Notes under the pieces: model-generated
Seen by the model: only the letters and a program-made list of their open reading frames with translations
Told to the model about the DNA's origin: nothing
Databases searched by the model: none
NCBI GenBank assembly: GCA_963677785.2
Contig: CAXXDH010000003.1
Span: 3,968,001-4,032,000, forward strand
Direction: 5' to 3'
Source: G963665495 sp963677785
Lineage (GTDB): Bacteria > Desulfobacterota > Desulfovibrionia > Desulfovibrionales > Desulfovibrionaceae
Length of the DNA stretch: 64,000 bases
Program-made: the position numbers and the translations under genes
Shown: piece after piece, positions 51,911-61,212 of the stretch
Position numbering within the stretch: the stretch's first letter is position 1
How the letters are laid out: each line of letters starts with the position of its first letter

Positions 51911-53248
51911 CTAGGCTCCGTTTCGTTTGGAAAAAGTGAATTCCTTGTTGTTTTTGTTGTTGAAAGCCGTATACCAATCCACCCGGCGGGTCAGGTACAT
52001 GAGGACGGCCAGGATGGCGAACAATCCCAGGCTGCCTGTGAGCAGGGCATAGTCCTGCAGTTGCAGCAGGACATAATAAAATCCGTACAATGCGGCCAGA
52101 GTGCCTGATATAACCCCGGCGGGGCGCATCCCTCCGAGGATGACTTTGGTATAGCTTCCCACCAGGACAATGGTCGCCAGAGAGGCAAAGCCGTAGGCCA
52201 GATCAAAGCCCATATGTTCGGAAAGGGAAAGCAACAGCAGGTAAAAGAGTACCAAAGCCATGCCGATGAACACGTATTGTACGGGATGCAGTGTGCGTTT
52301 TGTGAAAATTTCCGTAAAAAAGACTGCCGAATAGGTCAGTAAAACAAAGAGCAGCGCGTATTTGGCCGAACGCATGGCCTCCTGGTACTGGCTCATGGGC
52401 AGCAGCAGTTTTACGCCGAAACGCGCGCTCCACTTGATATCGTCCGTCCATTGCTGGGGAAAGCTGCGGTTGAGGTGCAGGACGTCCCATTCGGCGGAGA
52501 ACCCCTTGGCGTTCACACTTCTCTCATCGGGCAGAAACTCTCCCATAAAACTCGGTTTGGGCCAGTCGCCCTGCAAGGAAACATGCGTGGTCCGGCCGGT
52601 GGGGGTAAACTGGAGTTGTTCCGAACCCTTGAGTTTGAGATCTATTTTAAAGAGAAAGGTATTGCGTTCGTCCGTACAGGGGACATTGGCCTGGATGCCG
52701 GATTGCAGTTGCATCATGCGGAGATCTGCTGGTTCTCCCGGACATGCTATGCCATCCCAGTCGATATCCACGGCCTGTTCGATCCCTTTCATGTCGGAGA
52801 TACCAAGGCCGATTCGGACATCTTCCCAGCGGATGCGGTTGGGCGAGAGGTTGAGTTTTTCAAAATCAGGTTTGCTGAATGCGCCGCGTATGGTCAGGTC
52901 CGAATCGTATACGACGGTTTCATAAATGCTGCGGTAGCGAGGCTGGGCGTGCACCCAGCCGGATATGGCCAGTGTGTCGGGCAGAAAATACGCCTGGTGT
53001 ACGATGGTGCGGTCGCGTTCGCCTTTTTTTTCCGCTTTGATCACGGTTTCGTATGGCACGATCAGGACCGGTCCGGTCAGGGTCTGGCTGGTGCTCCATT
53101 TGAAATTGATTTCCGCGATGACCAGTTCCCGGCGGTTCTGGCGTTCCTGAATCAGATCCATCACAAAGAACATGGGAATCATCAGGCTCAGGCTCAAAAG
53201 AAAAATCAGCAGCAGCCGAAGGGCGGGGGACTGTTTGACGAATGACAT
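51911..53248 (-). CDS. creD: Inner-membrane protein CreD
   Basis: 445 residues. One N-terminal helix (LRLLLIFLLSLSLMIPMFFVM), a large periplasmic domain (LTGPVLIVPY..., FSAEWDVLHLNRSFPQQW typical of CreD), then five or six C-terminal helices (HPVQYVFIGMALVLFYLLLLSLSEH). Linked to envelope integrity and beta-lactam response in other bacteria. No creBC two-component genes are adjacent. Confidence 0.9.
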   Translation of the reverse strand: MSFVKQSPALRLLLIFLLSLSLMIPMFFVMDLIQERQNRRELVIAEINFKWSTSQTLTGPVLIVPYETVIKAEKKGERDRTIVHQAYFLPDTLAISGWVHAQPRYRSIYETVVYDSDLTIRGAFSKPDFEKLNLSPNRIRWEDVRIGLGISDMKGIEQAVDIDWDGIACPGEPADLRMMQLQSGIQANVPCTDERNTFLFKIDLKLKGSEQLQFTPTGRTTHVSLQGDWPKPSFMGEFLPDERSVNAKGFSAEWDVLHLNRSFPQQWTDDIKWSARFGVKLLLPMSQYQEAMRSAKYALLFVLLTYSAVFFTEIFTKRTLHPVQYVFIGMALVLFYLLLLSLSEHMGFDLAYGFASLATIVLVGSYTKVILGGMRPAGVISGTLAALYGFYYVLLQLQDYALLTGSLGLFAILAVLMYLTRRVDWYTAFNNKNNKEFTFSKRNGA

Positions 53249-53363
53249 GGCCGACTCCTTTGGGTCCTTTTCCGTTCATTTTTTTCGCACCATACGACAG
53301 ACGCGGCGATGCGCCAATGCCCGGACAGGATATTTACATCTCTTTTACAAAATAACGAGTCGG

Positions 53364-54140
53364 TTAGGGCTGCAGAACAACGGACAAAGCAACAAATAGC
53401 AGGGCCTCGCAGCACTCGCTGGCGGCTCCGATCATATCACCGGTGATGCACCCCAGGAGTTTCCGGTACCACAGCAGCAATGCCCCCAGTCCGCAGCTGA
53501 ACACCGCGAAGCAGGCCAGTGCCGGGATAATTCCGAGCAGAAAAAGAAAAGGAAGCAGACACAACACGGCCGGGACCCAGGGCAGACCGGATCCGAAAAA
53601 CGAATGGGCCATGCCTTCCTTGCCGCGGCAATAGGGCAGCAGACGCATGGTGACGCATTGGGCCAGGCGACCGAAGACCGGAACGAACGTCAGGCCCAGG
53701 GCCAGGCGCCAGGGCGCTGCGTTGCTAGTGAGCAGGTCGTACAGCGCGCTGGTTTTTATACCGAGAACGGCCAGCAGGGCCAGCACGCCCCAGGCGCCGA
53801 TCCGGCTGTCGCGCATGATTTCAAGAGCCCGTTCACGGCCACGGTGGCCGAGCAGCCCGTCAGCGGCGTCAGCAAGTCCGTCCAGGTGCAGTCCGCCTGT
53901 GAGCGCCACCAGAAACAGGACATCCAGCACGGCGCGCAAAGCCGGACCCGCCAACAAACCGAGCAGCGTATCCCAGAGTGCCAGCAGCACGCCGAGCACC
54001 AGTCCGGCCACAGGAAACCAGGCCAGCATCCGTTGTCCGTTCCATTCGATGTTTTTTCCCAGGGGAAGTACGGTCAAAAAGCCCAGGGCGGCTTGCAATC
54101 CCGAAAAACAGTGTTTCATTTTTTTTCCGTAGAGAGTCAT
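53364..54140 (-). CDS. cobS: Adenosylcobinamide-GDP ribazoletransferase
   Basis: 258 residues, six or so membrane helices. Joins activated lower-ligand ribazole to AdoCbi-GDP, the last step of the nucleotide loop. Family motif LDGLADAADGLLGHRGRERALEIMRDSR. Also AQCVTMRLLPYCRGKEGMAHSFFG. The start at 54140 overlaps the cobU stop (ATGA); ATG at 54119 is an alternative closer to usual CobS length. Confidence 0.93.
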   Translation of the reverse strand: MTLYGKKMKHCFSGLQAALGFLTVLPLGKNIEWNGQRMLAWFPVAGLVLGVLLALWDTLLGLLAGPALRAVLDVLFLVALTGGLHLDGLADAADGLLGHRGRERALEIMRDSRIGAWGVLALLAVLGIKTSALYDLLTSNAAPWRLALGLTFVPVFGRLAQCVTMRLLPYCRGKEGMAHSFFGSGLPWVPAVLCLLPFLFLLGIIPALACFAVFSCGLGALLLWYRKLLGCITGDMIGAASECCEALLFVALSVVLQP

Positions 54141-54688
54141 TCCGGCAAGGGGAGTGTCCCCTTGAGCACCAGCGGCATGCCGGATGCCACCAGTACGGCG
54201 TTGTCAAAATAGGCGGCCAGCAGCTGGTTGCAGGTTCCGGCCAGATCGCGGAACGCGCGGCCGAGCGCCGTATCCGGTACGATGCCCCAGCCGACTTCGT
54301 TGGTGACGACGGCCACCGAACAAGGCGCTTCGCGGATGGCTCGGCCCAGGTCGTGGAAATTGGCGATAATCCGGTCGGGAGCATAGCCGTGGTACTGCAT
54401 GTTGCCCAGCCAGATGGTCACACAATCCAGCAGGACTGCCGCGTAGGCCGGAGCCTGTTCTTGAAGCACGGCCGCAACGTCGAGGGGTACTTCGGCAGTC
54501 TGCCAGCCAGAACCGCGCTTTTCCTGATGGTGTCGGATGCGTTCGGCCATTTCCGCATCAATGCTCTCGGCCGTGGCAATGTAGAGACGCGGCGTGCCGC
54601 GGCTTTCCACCCATTGCTGGGCAAAAGCGCTTTTACCGCATTTGCATCCGCCCGTAACAAAAAGAATCTGTTTCACCGCCCTGGGCAT
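54137..54688 (-). CDS. cobU: Bifunctional adenosylcobinamide kinase/guanylyltransferase
   Basis: 183 residues. P-loop FVTGGCKCGKS at 10-20, RIRHHQEKRGSGW with the guanylated histidine (His53/54), LLDCVTIWLGNM, and VTNEVGWGIVPDTALGR. It phosphorylates cobinamide and adds GMP to give AdoCbi-GDP. The ATG at 54688 is chosen from the family N-terminus; the frame is open much further upstream inside cbiR but without homology. Confidence 0.93.
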   Translation of the reverse strand: MPRAVKQILFVTGGCKCGKSAFAQQWVESRGTPRLYIATAESIDAEMAERIRHHQEKRGSGWQTAEVPLDVAAVLQEQAPAYAAVLLDCVTIWLGNMQYHGYAPDRIIANFHDLGRAIREAPCSVAVVTNEVGWGIVPDTALGRAFRDLAGTCNQLLAAYFDNAVLVASGMPLVLKGTLPLPE

Positions 54689-55494
54689 GGCATCCACTCC
54701 AGAATCCGGCGCAAGGAAGCGTCCAGATCGTTGCGGTTGAAGATCTCCAGGGAAACGCCTCCCGTATAGCCGCGCAATTTTTCGCACAACAACCGGGCCA
54801 TGGCCGCGTCCAGGTGGTCCAGGCTGACGTGGTCTTTCCCCTGCCGTACGCCATGTACGTGGAGCATGCTGGCCAGAGGGAAATGGCGTTGGAAAAAGTC
54901 CAGGGGATCGGTTTCGAACAGCAGCAGATGGCCGATATCCAGGCAAAGCCGCAGGTCCAGTTCGCGGGCCAGGGGCGTGACCAGTTCAAACGGGTACATC
55001 AGGTTTTCCACCACTATGGAAGCGCTGCATACGCCGGTGGCGAGGATTTGCGTCAGGGACTGGTGCAAACGTTCAACCCAGGCCTGCGGTTCGTGTTGTT
55101 CCGTACCGTCTGGGCGTTGCCAGTCCAGGTGCAGCACCCAGCAGGTGGGATCCAACGGAGCGGTGCGCGAAATAAAAGCCTTGGCCGCTTCTACGCCATG
55201 GGAACGAATGTTGGCGTCGGCGTCTCCCACAAACAAATCCAGAGGCAGATGCACGTTGTAGAGCAGCCCTTCGCCACGCCCGATGGTTGCCAGCTGGTCT
55301 ATTTCCTGCCTGGTCGGCAGACTGTCGGTCCGGCGGCTTTCAAAAAAGAGCAGTTCGACCTCGTCCACCACAGAAGCCAGAAAGCGCGCGTTGGGGAGCC
55401 GTTCGTCCTGAAGAATAAAGGACGTGGTTCCGAGACGAAACGGGTAACAGCCTTTGACTGCGGGCAATGGGGGGGGGGTTGGTTGTGTGTCCAT
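54673..55494 (-). CDS. cbiR: Cobamide remodelling phosphodiesterase CbiR-like
   Basis: 273 residues, AP-endonuclease-2/sugar-isomerase-like TIM barrel. Metal-site candidates include FFES near 50, NVHLPLDL near 79, HLDWQ near 121, VENLMYP near 161, CLDIGHLLLFETDP near 183, HVHGVRQGKDH near 211, and SLEIFN near 248. CbiR (described in Akkermansia) cuts the nucleotide loop of existing cobamides to give AdoCbi-phosphate for rebuilding. Position between cbiB and cobU supports this. Overlaps cobU by 16 bases. Confidence 0.82.
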   Translation of the reverse strand: MDTQPTPPPLPAVKGCYPFRLGTTSFILQDERLPNARFLASVVDEVELLFFESRRTDSLPTRQEIDQLATIGRGEGLLYNVHLPLDLFVGDADANIRSHGVEAAKAFISRTAPLDPTCWVLHLDWQRPDGTEQHEPQAWVERLHQSLTQILATGVCSASIVVENLMYPFELVTPLARELDLRLCLDIGHLLLFETDPLDFFQRHFPLASMLHVHGVRQGKDHVSLDHLDAAMARLLCEKLRGYTGGVSLEIFNRNDLDASLRRILEWMPCPGR

Positions 55495-55506
55495 GATCCG
55501 GCGAGG

Positions 55507-56478
55507 TTATACAAAGAGACCGAATAAACCAAGCAGTCCGCAGTGGGAAGCGTACAGAATTCCCCACACCAGTAGGGCCATAACGAATGACGAGAGGTAA
55601 AGCAGCCGGATGGTTCTGTCAAAAGTTTCAGTGTTGACTGGCATGGAGCCGTCCCCCAGCCAGGCTTTTTCAACCAGGCGCCCGTGATAGCGCGACGGAC
55701 CGCCGAGTTTGACTCCGAGCGAACCGGCCACGGCGGCCTCGGGGAAACCGGCATTGGGACTGGCGTGCTTGCGGGCGTCCTTGCGGACGATCCGCAGGCC
55801 GTTTTTCCAGTCGTAACCGAGCAAAAAAGCGGACAGCAGCAGGAGCAGAGCGGTCAGCCTGGCCGGGATGGCGTTCCAGAAATCGTCCATTCGGGCGGAA
55901 AAAGCGCCGAATGCGGCGTAGCGTTGGTTTTTGTATCCCACCATGCTGTCGAGGGTGTTGACGGCCTTGTAGAGCAGCATGCCCGCGGGGCCGAGCAGCA
56001 GACAATAGAACATGGGGGCGATAACGCCGTCGGAGCAGTTTTCCGCCACGGTTTCCACGGCTGCGCGGCGTACGGCGGCGGTGTCCAGTTGGTCGGTTTC
56101 CCGGCCGACAATCATGGAGAGCGCCTTGCGTGCCTTTGGGAGGTCATGATGCCTGAGGGCGGATTCGACAGGCGCGCTTGCCTGGTGTAGACCGCGCAGG
56201 GCCAGACAGGCGAAGCAGACGTATGCCCAGAAAATATTTTGCAGCCAAAAGGGGCCAACTGAAAGAGTCGCAACAAGGAGTGCGAGCGCCAGTCCTGCCG
56301 TCCCCATGATGCAAAACCAGAACAAGGCGCCCCGGGTAATGGAATCGTCATAAAGGCGTTTTTCCCAGAACTGGGAGAGCCATCCGAAAAATCTGACAGG
56401 ATGGGGCCAGCGGGATGGATCCGCCAGAGCCAGATCCAGGAAAAAACCCAGAAAAAAAAGTGTGCCAGAGCCAAACAC
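55507..56478 (-). CDS. cbiB: Adenosylcobinamide-phosphate synthase
   Basis: About 323 residues. Membrane enzyme attaching aminopropanol (phosphate) to cobyric acid. FFLDLALADPSRWPHPVRFFG at the N-terminus, VETVAENCSDGVIAPMFY, and AVNTLDSMVGYKNQRYAAFG are family hallmarks. The frame extends upstream to TTG at 56559, but homology begins near the GTG at 56478, which I prefer. First gene of cbiB-cbiR-cobU-cobS. No B12 riboswitch was seen before it. Confidence 0.9.
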   Translation of the reverse strand: MFGSGTLFFLGFFLDLALADPSRWPHPVRFFGWLSQFWEKRLYDDSITRGALFWFCIMGTAGLALALLVATLSVGPFWLQNIFWAYVCFACLALRGLHQASAPVESALRHHDLPKARKALSMIVGRETDQLDTAAVRRAAVETVAENCSDGVIAPMFYCLLLGPAGMLLYKAVNTLDSMVGYKNQRYAAFGAFSARMDDFWNAIPARLTALLLLLSAFLLGYDWKNGLRIVRKDARKHASPNAGFPEAAVAGSLGVKLGGPSRYHGRLVEKAWLGDGSMPVNTETFDRTIRLLYLSSFVMALLVWGILYASHCGLLGLFGLFV

Positions 56479-56727
56479 ATCCGCCGTCCCAAGTTGATTT
56501 TGCCCGGTTGAACCGATTGAAAAGCCGAGCGTCACATGTTCGTTTTGAAATTGCAACAATTCGTGCGTATTATCTCATAAATTTTAGGGAGAGGGAAAAT
56601 CCGCTTTTAAGACTTGGAATTATCTCAAGCATCATGTAGAGATGAAGTATCATGCATGACTAGGTAGCCGGATATATGAACCCTTTTTCGGCTCGCATCC
56701 CATGGCGGGTTGGTTTGGAACCCTCTG

Positions 56728-58656
56728 ATGTTTAAGTTTTTTGTTGCAAACAAACGTTCCAAAAAAAGAAGCAGTACAGAACACCCCATGGATAATCAGG
56801 ACATCTTCCGTATTCAGCCCCAGTCCGGCGGTTTGTTCAAGCGCAAGCTTATTACCGCCATTGGCAAGCCATTGGAACATATCATGGCTTTGCCCGAACT
56901 CAATGCCATTTACGCCAAGGCCTCTTGTTTGGGCGGCGACAAGATCTTTATGGATCGCGTTTTGGAAGTCATGAATATTTCATATGATATTTCGGAAAAG
57001 GATCTGGAGCGCATTCCGAAAAACGGTCCGGTCGTGACCGTGGCCAATCATCCGTTCGGAGCCGTTGAAGGCGTCATTTTGGGATCGTTGCTACGGCGCA
57101 TACGGCCTGATTTCAAGATCATGGGAAATTATTTTCTCGGCCTGATACCCGATATCCGCGACGATATCATTTTTGTGGACAATATGGGCAACGAAGGATC
57201 CCAGACCAAGAATATCAGACCCTTGAAAGAAGCCTTGAAATGCCTCAAAGATGGACACATGCTCTCGATTTTTCCGTCCGGAGAAGTCTCCAGCCTGAAC
57301 ATCCGCAACCGTCATATTTCGGATCCCGTCTGGGCTCCCATGGTGGCACGCATCATCCTCAAGGCCGAAGTTCCGGTGTTGCCGATTTATTTCCAGGGCT
57401 GCAACAGCGCGTTGTTTCAGCTGCTCGGGCTGGTGCATCCTCGTTTGCGTACCGTCATGCTTCCGCGTGAGTTCAGCAACATGCAACACAGAAGGCTGCA
57501 TGTTACTGTAGGCAGCGTCATTCCTTTCAAGAAGTTGGGCAAAATGCAAAATGATATGGAAATGATGAGCTACTTGCGGCTGCGTACCTACCTGCTCAAG
57601 CAGCGTATAGGTGGAACGCAACCCCGAAAACTGGTACGGATTCCATTGCCCAAGCGGTCCGCTGCCGCGCCCGAGGTCAATTTCGACCCCATTGCTCCAC
57701 CCGTGGATGCCATGGCGCTGCATGCGGAAATTGAAGCGTTGCCTGAAAAAAGTCTGCTGTTGACCAGTGGCGACTACGAAGTCCGCTTCGCGCATACCAA
57801 GGCGATACCATTGTTGCTTCAGGAAATCGGCCGCCTACGCGAAATGACTTTTCGTGAAGTCGGCGAAGGTACGGGAAAGAGTTACGATATCGACAGGTTC
57901 GATGCTTATTACGAGCATCTGTTCATATGGAATACCGTCAAAAGGGAAATCGTAGGCGCCTACCGTATTGGCCGCACCGATAAAATCATCCGGGACCAGG
58001 GGGTGGAAGGGCTCTATACGAGCACTCTGTTTACCTACAAGCCTTCGTTGTTCGAAAGTCTGGGACCGGCCCTGGAAATGGGGAGGTCTTTTGTTCGTCC
58101 CGAATATCAGAAAGGCTATGCGCCGTTGCTGTTACTCTGGAAAGGCATTTCCCTGTTCATTCTGCAGCGTCCCAAGTACAAGATCTTGTTCGGACCGGTT
58201 AGTATTTCCAATGAGTACTCCTCCATTTCAAAGGAACTTATTGTCCGTTATCTCAATACGCACAACAGTTTTTGTAGTTATTCCAAGTTGGTAAAACCCA
58301 AGACACCGCCCAAACTGAAAAATCTCAAACGCCATCAGATTCGCGAATTTCGTAACTGTTTCAAGGATATGGAAGACGTCACGGAAGCCATTTCCGATCT
58401 TGAGAGTGAATTTCGCGGCATTCCCGTACTCTTGAAGCAATACCTCAAGTTAAACGGTAAGGTTTTGACCTTTAATGTCGATTCTGATTTTCAGAACTGC
58501 CTGGATGGATTGATAATTGTGGACGTGTTGACAACTCCGCGGCGCATCCTGGCCAATTATATGGGCAAAGAGAATGTGGAGCAGTTCCACGCTTTTCATG
58601 AAAACAAGGCCCTTTCCGAGCAGCTGGAAACAACTGAGGCTGAAGAAGTGTATTAG
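56728..58656 (+). CDS. Two-domain acyltransferase (PlsC-like plus GNAT), OlsF-like
   Basis: 642 residues. The N-terminal half is a lysophospholipid acyltransferase: NHPFGAVEGVIL (HxxxxE here, HPFGAVE), IFPSGEVSS, VPVLPIYFQG. The C-terminal half (about 340-600) is a GNAT/hemolysin-type acyl-ACP N-acyltransferase: YDIDRFDAYYEHLFIWN, GAYRIGRTD, LEMGRSFVRPEYQKG. This pairing is that of OlsF, which makes ornithine lipids by N- then O-acylation. ATG at 56728 preferred; TTG at 56710 and ATG at 56788 are possible. Confidence 0.78.
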   Translation: MFKFFVANKRSKKRSSTEHPMDNQDIFRIQPQSGGLFKRKLITAIGKPLEHIMALPELNAIYAKASCLGGDKIFMDRVLEVMNISYDISEKDLERIPKNGPVVTVANHPFGAVEGVILGSLLRRIRPDFKIMGNYFLGLIPDIRDDIIFVDNMGNEGSQTKNIRPLKEALKCLKDGHMLSIFPSGEVSSLNIRNRHISDPVWAPMVARIILKAEVPVLPIYFQGCNSALFQLLGLVHPRLRTVMLPREFSNMQHRRLHVTVGSVIPFKKLGKMQNDMEMMSYLRLRTYLLKQRIGGTQPRKLVRIPLPKRSAAAPEVNFDPIAPPVDAMALHAEIEALPEKSLLLTSGDYEVRFAHTKAIPLLLQEIGRLREMTFREVGEGTGKSYDIDRFDAYYEHLFIWNTVKREIVGAYRIGRTDKIIRDQGVEGLYTSTLFTYKPSLFESLGPALEMGRSFVRPEYQKGYAPLLLLWKGISLFILQRPKYKILFGPVSISNEYSSISKELIVRYLNTHNSFCSYSKLVKPKTPPKLKNLKRHQIREFRNCFKDMEDVTEAISDLESEFRGIPVLLKQYLKLNGKVLTFNVDSDFQNCLDGLIIVDVLTTPRRILANYMGKENVEQFHAFHENKALSEQLETTEAEEVY

Positions 58657-58670
58657 CAGGCATTGCCGCG

Positions 58671-59420
58671 TCAGTCGTCCTGGTCATGGTTTTCCGTTTC
58701 TTCTTCCAGTTCCTCTCGCAGAGTATCGGCTATATTTTGATGCGCTTCTGCTTCGTCTCCCAGTCCCAGTTCTTCCAGAACTTCAGCCAGGCCTTCGTGC
58801 GCTTCAGGATTTTTTTCGTCCAGGGAAATGGCCTGGCGAAACAACGCAAGCGCGTGCTCCAGTTTCTCCTGGGCCAGCAGCGTATGTCCCAATTCAATAT
58901 ACGCGTCAAAATGGGACGGGTCGAGGGAGAGCACCTTGCGAAAGGATTGCTCCGCCTCCTGGTGGTGCTGGGCCGCGTCCTGGCAGATGCCGAGAGAAAA
59001 ATACCAGCCCGCGTGCGTTGGATTCAAGCGGATGGCTTCCCGCATGGCCTCAATGGCTTCCTCCAGACGATCCTGGCCGAAATGGATGTTGCATAACGCG
59101 GCGTAAAGAAGCTCCGTGGGCTTGTTGTTTTCCAGTCCGGTACGGCAGATTTCTTCGGCTTCGTCCAACCGTCCCTGCGCAATCAGGTTGTATGCCAGCA
59201 TACGGTAGCCGCTCTCATTGTCGGGAGCTTTCTGCAGAATCTGGCGAAAGATTTCCTCCGCCTCGTCGTGGTGGTGCAGCATTTCCAGCAGCGCACCAAG
59301 GTGTGCCAGCGCTTCCGTGTTGTCCGGATTTTTTGCCAGGAGTTCTTTAAGACAGGCTGCAGCCTCCTCCGGACGTTCCTCTTCTATGAGCTCCATGCAA
59401 TTTTCCAATTGGTGAGACAT
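58671..59420 (-). CDS. Tetratricopeptide-repeat protein
   Basis: 249 residues, almost entirely TPRs: about six repeats such as PDNTEALAHLGALLEMLHHH, PTHAGWYFSLGICQDAAQHH and PSHFDAYIELGHTLLAQEKL. Very acidic C-terminus (EELEEETENHDQDD). No signal peptide, so a cytoplasmic interaction protein of unknown partner. Confidence 0.85.
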   Translation of the reverse strand: MSHQLENCMELIEEERPEEAAACLKELLAKNPDNTEALAHLGALLEMLHHHDEAEEIFRQILQKAPDNESGYRMLAYNLIAQGRLDEAEEICRTGLENNKPTELLYAALCNIHFGQDRLEEAIEAMREAIRLNPTHAGWYFSLGICQDAAQHHQEAEQSFRKVLSLDPSHFDAYIELGHTLLAQEKLEHALALFRQAISLDEKNPEAHEGLAEVLEELGLGDEAEAHQNIADTLREELEEETENHDQDD

Positions 59421-59487
59421 TTTTTGCCAACCTTTACGTCTGTAGTGTAGAGAAGTGAAACATGCAGTCCTTTGGGAAAATGCTTGT

Positions 59488-61212
59488 CTATAGTTTTACA
59501 TCGGCAGCAAGGACACCAAGCAGTGCACCTTGCTCATTGTAAAAAGGTTTGGAGACGGTGATACAATGTTTACCTGAAGCCGAAGATACATAGGCTTTGG
59601 TAATATAGAGACTTTTGTAGCGCAACGGTTCGAGATACCAGGATCTGTCCGACCAGTTCATACCGAATGCCTCGGCATCGTCTTTGGATTGCATGCCCCG
59701 AGCCGCTATATTGCTGATGGTCTGAATGCCTGCGGCATCGGTAAGATAAAGCAGCTCGAAAAAAGAGTGCCGGTCAATAACCTCATGCAGGATTTTTTCT
59801 TGTCTGTCGCGTTGCATGGAGAGGATATCCGCCGAACTTGTGAGCGTATTGATGACTTTTTGAACCTGACCGCTGCCGAGTTGCTCGAAAACCTGGCGCA
59901 TTACTGCAAGTTCTTTGACCTGTTTGTCCATGATCTGCATGGCTTCTTCCGAGGCATGCATATCCTCGGCCGTGGAGTTCGAGATGGCGTTCACCTCTTC
60001 AACCGTCTGGCTCATTAATTCGCAGGCCGTGGATTGTTCGCGCGTGGCCTGGGCGATATAACCTATCTGCTTGGCGGCCGCCTCCGTATTGCTTACGATC
60101 ATCCGCATGGATTCTGCGGCGAGCTGCGCACGTTCGCTGGCGTCTTTGACAAGTTCCAGAGATTGGTCCGTATTGGTGAGGGCCTCCTGTACGCCGCTTT
60201 GGATGGCATTGATTTGCGCTCCCACATCTTTGGTGGCTATCATGGTTTTTTCGGCAAGCTTGCGGACTTCATCAGCGACGACTGCGAATCCGCGTCCGGC
60301 TTCACCTGCTCTGGCCGCTTCGATAGCGGCGTTCAAGGCGAGCAAATTGGTTTGATCCGCAATATCTGATATAACCGTCATGATCTGGTCAATGGCGGTG
60401 GCCTGTTCGCCCAACACGGCCATGGCATTGCTCAAGGCCCCGGTCCGTTCTTTGACCAGTCCGATTGATTCCTCCGTACGCTGCATTTCCTTTTCACCCT
60501 CCAAAGCATTGCTTTGGGCCGTGTGCGCATCTTTGGAGGCGGTTTCAGCGTTATTGGCCACTTCGGCGATGGAGGCGTTCATTTCTTCCATGGCCGTTGC
60601 GGCAGAGCCTGCTGATTCGCGTTGGGCGGCCGCGCCTTTTCCTGCCCGGCCGGTAAGTTCTCCGAGGTTTTGGGTGGCGTTTTCCAACCGGTTCAATACA
60701 ATCCCCAGCGTATCCGATGAATTGGAAAAATCATGGCAGCGGTTTTCTTCCGCGCGTTCGGCCTGCTGTGTGAATTGCTCGCGAATTCGCAGGAGTTCTT
60801 CGTTTGCTTCTGTCGTCCGGAGTTCCGAGGCTTGCAGGTCGTTTTGCAATGCCTCCAATTGCGTGCCGTTGGAAGTGGTAAAAGCCAGTAATTTTTCAAC
60901 AGTGATGAATCCGGCCTCTGTCCCCAGTTGTTTTTTTGTCTGTTCCGGGGCGAGTTGTCTTGCCAGGTCTTGCAATTTACTGCGGAGTGCGCGTGAAAAG
61001 AGGATGGAAACTAAGATCACTGATCCCATACCTGCAACCCACAGCACGCCACTGATAAGATTCGCATTGGCAATAACGAACGAAGCTTGTGTTGTTGCTG
61101 CTTTCTGGGCCAAAGTGTCCATCGAAGATGAAAGGTGAAATGTAAATAGAGCGAATAAACCGAACAGAATACAGGTCAATGCGGTAAGCATGGTGATGAA
61201 TCGTACGATCAT
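59488..61212 (-). CDS. Methyl-accepting chemotaxis protein with C-terminal Cache domain
   Basis: 574 residues. Two close membrane helices (about 5-26 and 50-72) with only a short external loop, a coiled region, then the MCP signalling hairpin with DQTNLLALNAAIEAARAGEAGRGF and flanking methylation helices (about 200-440). After it comes a Cache-type domain (about 480-574): LLYLTDAAGIQTISN, DRSWYLEPL, YVSSASGKHCITVSKPFYN, GVLAADVKL. The sensor is therefore C-terminal and cytoplasmic, the reverse of ordinary receptors. Confidence 0.88.
   Translation of the reverse strand: MIVRFITMLTALTCILFGLFALFTFHLSSSMDTLAQKAATTQASFVIANANLISGVLWVAGMGSVILVSILFSRALRSKLQDLARQLAPEQTKKQLGTEAGFITVEKLLAFTTSNGTQLEALQNDLQASELRTTEANEELLRIREQFTQQAERAEENRCHDFSNSSDTLGIVLNRLENATQNLGELTGRAGKGAAAQRESAGSAATAMEEMNASIAEVANNAETASKDAHTAQSNALEGEKEMQRTEESIGLVKERTGALSNAMAVLGEQATAIDQIMTVISDIADQTNLLALNAAIEAARAGEAGRGFAVVADEVRKLAEKTMIATKDVGAQINAIQSGVQEALTNTDQSLELVKDASERAQLAAESMRMIVSNTEAAAKQIGYIAQATREQSTACELMSQTVEEVNAISNSTAEDMHASEEAMQIMDKQVKELAVMRQVFEQLGSGQVQKVINTLTSSADILSMQRDRQEKILHEVIDRHSFFELLYLTDAAGIQTISNIAARGMQSKDDAEAFGMNWSDRSWYLEPLRYKSLYITKAYVSSASGKHCITVSKPFYNEQGALLGVLAADVKL

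Noticed and set aside
56479..56709. Cobalamin riboswitch upstream of cbiB
   Set aside because: I looked for the B12-box and the surrounding conserved stems and did not see them.
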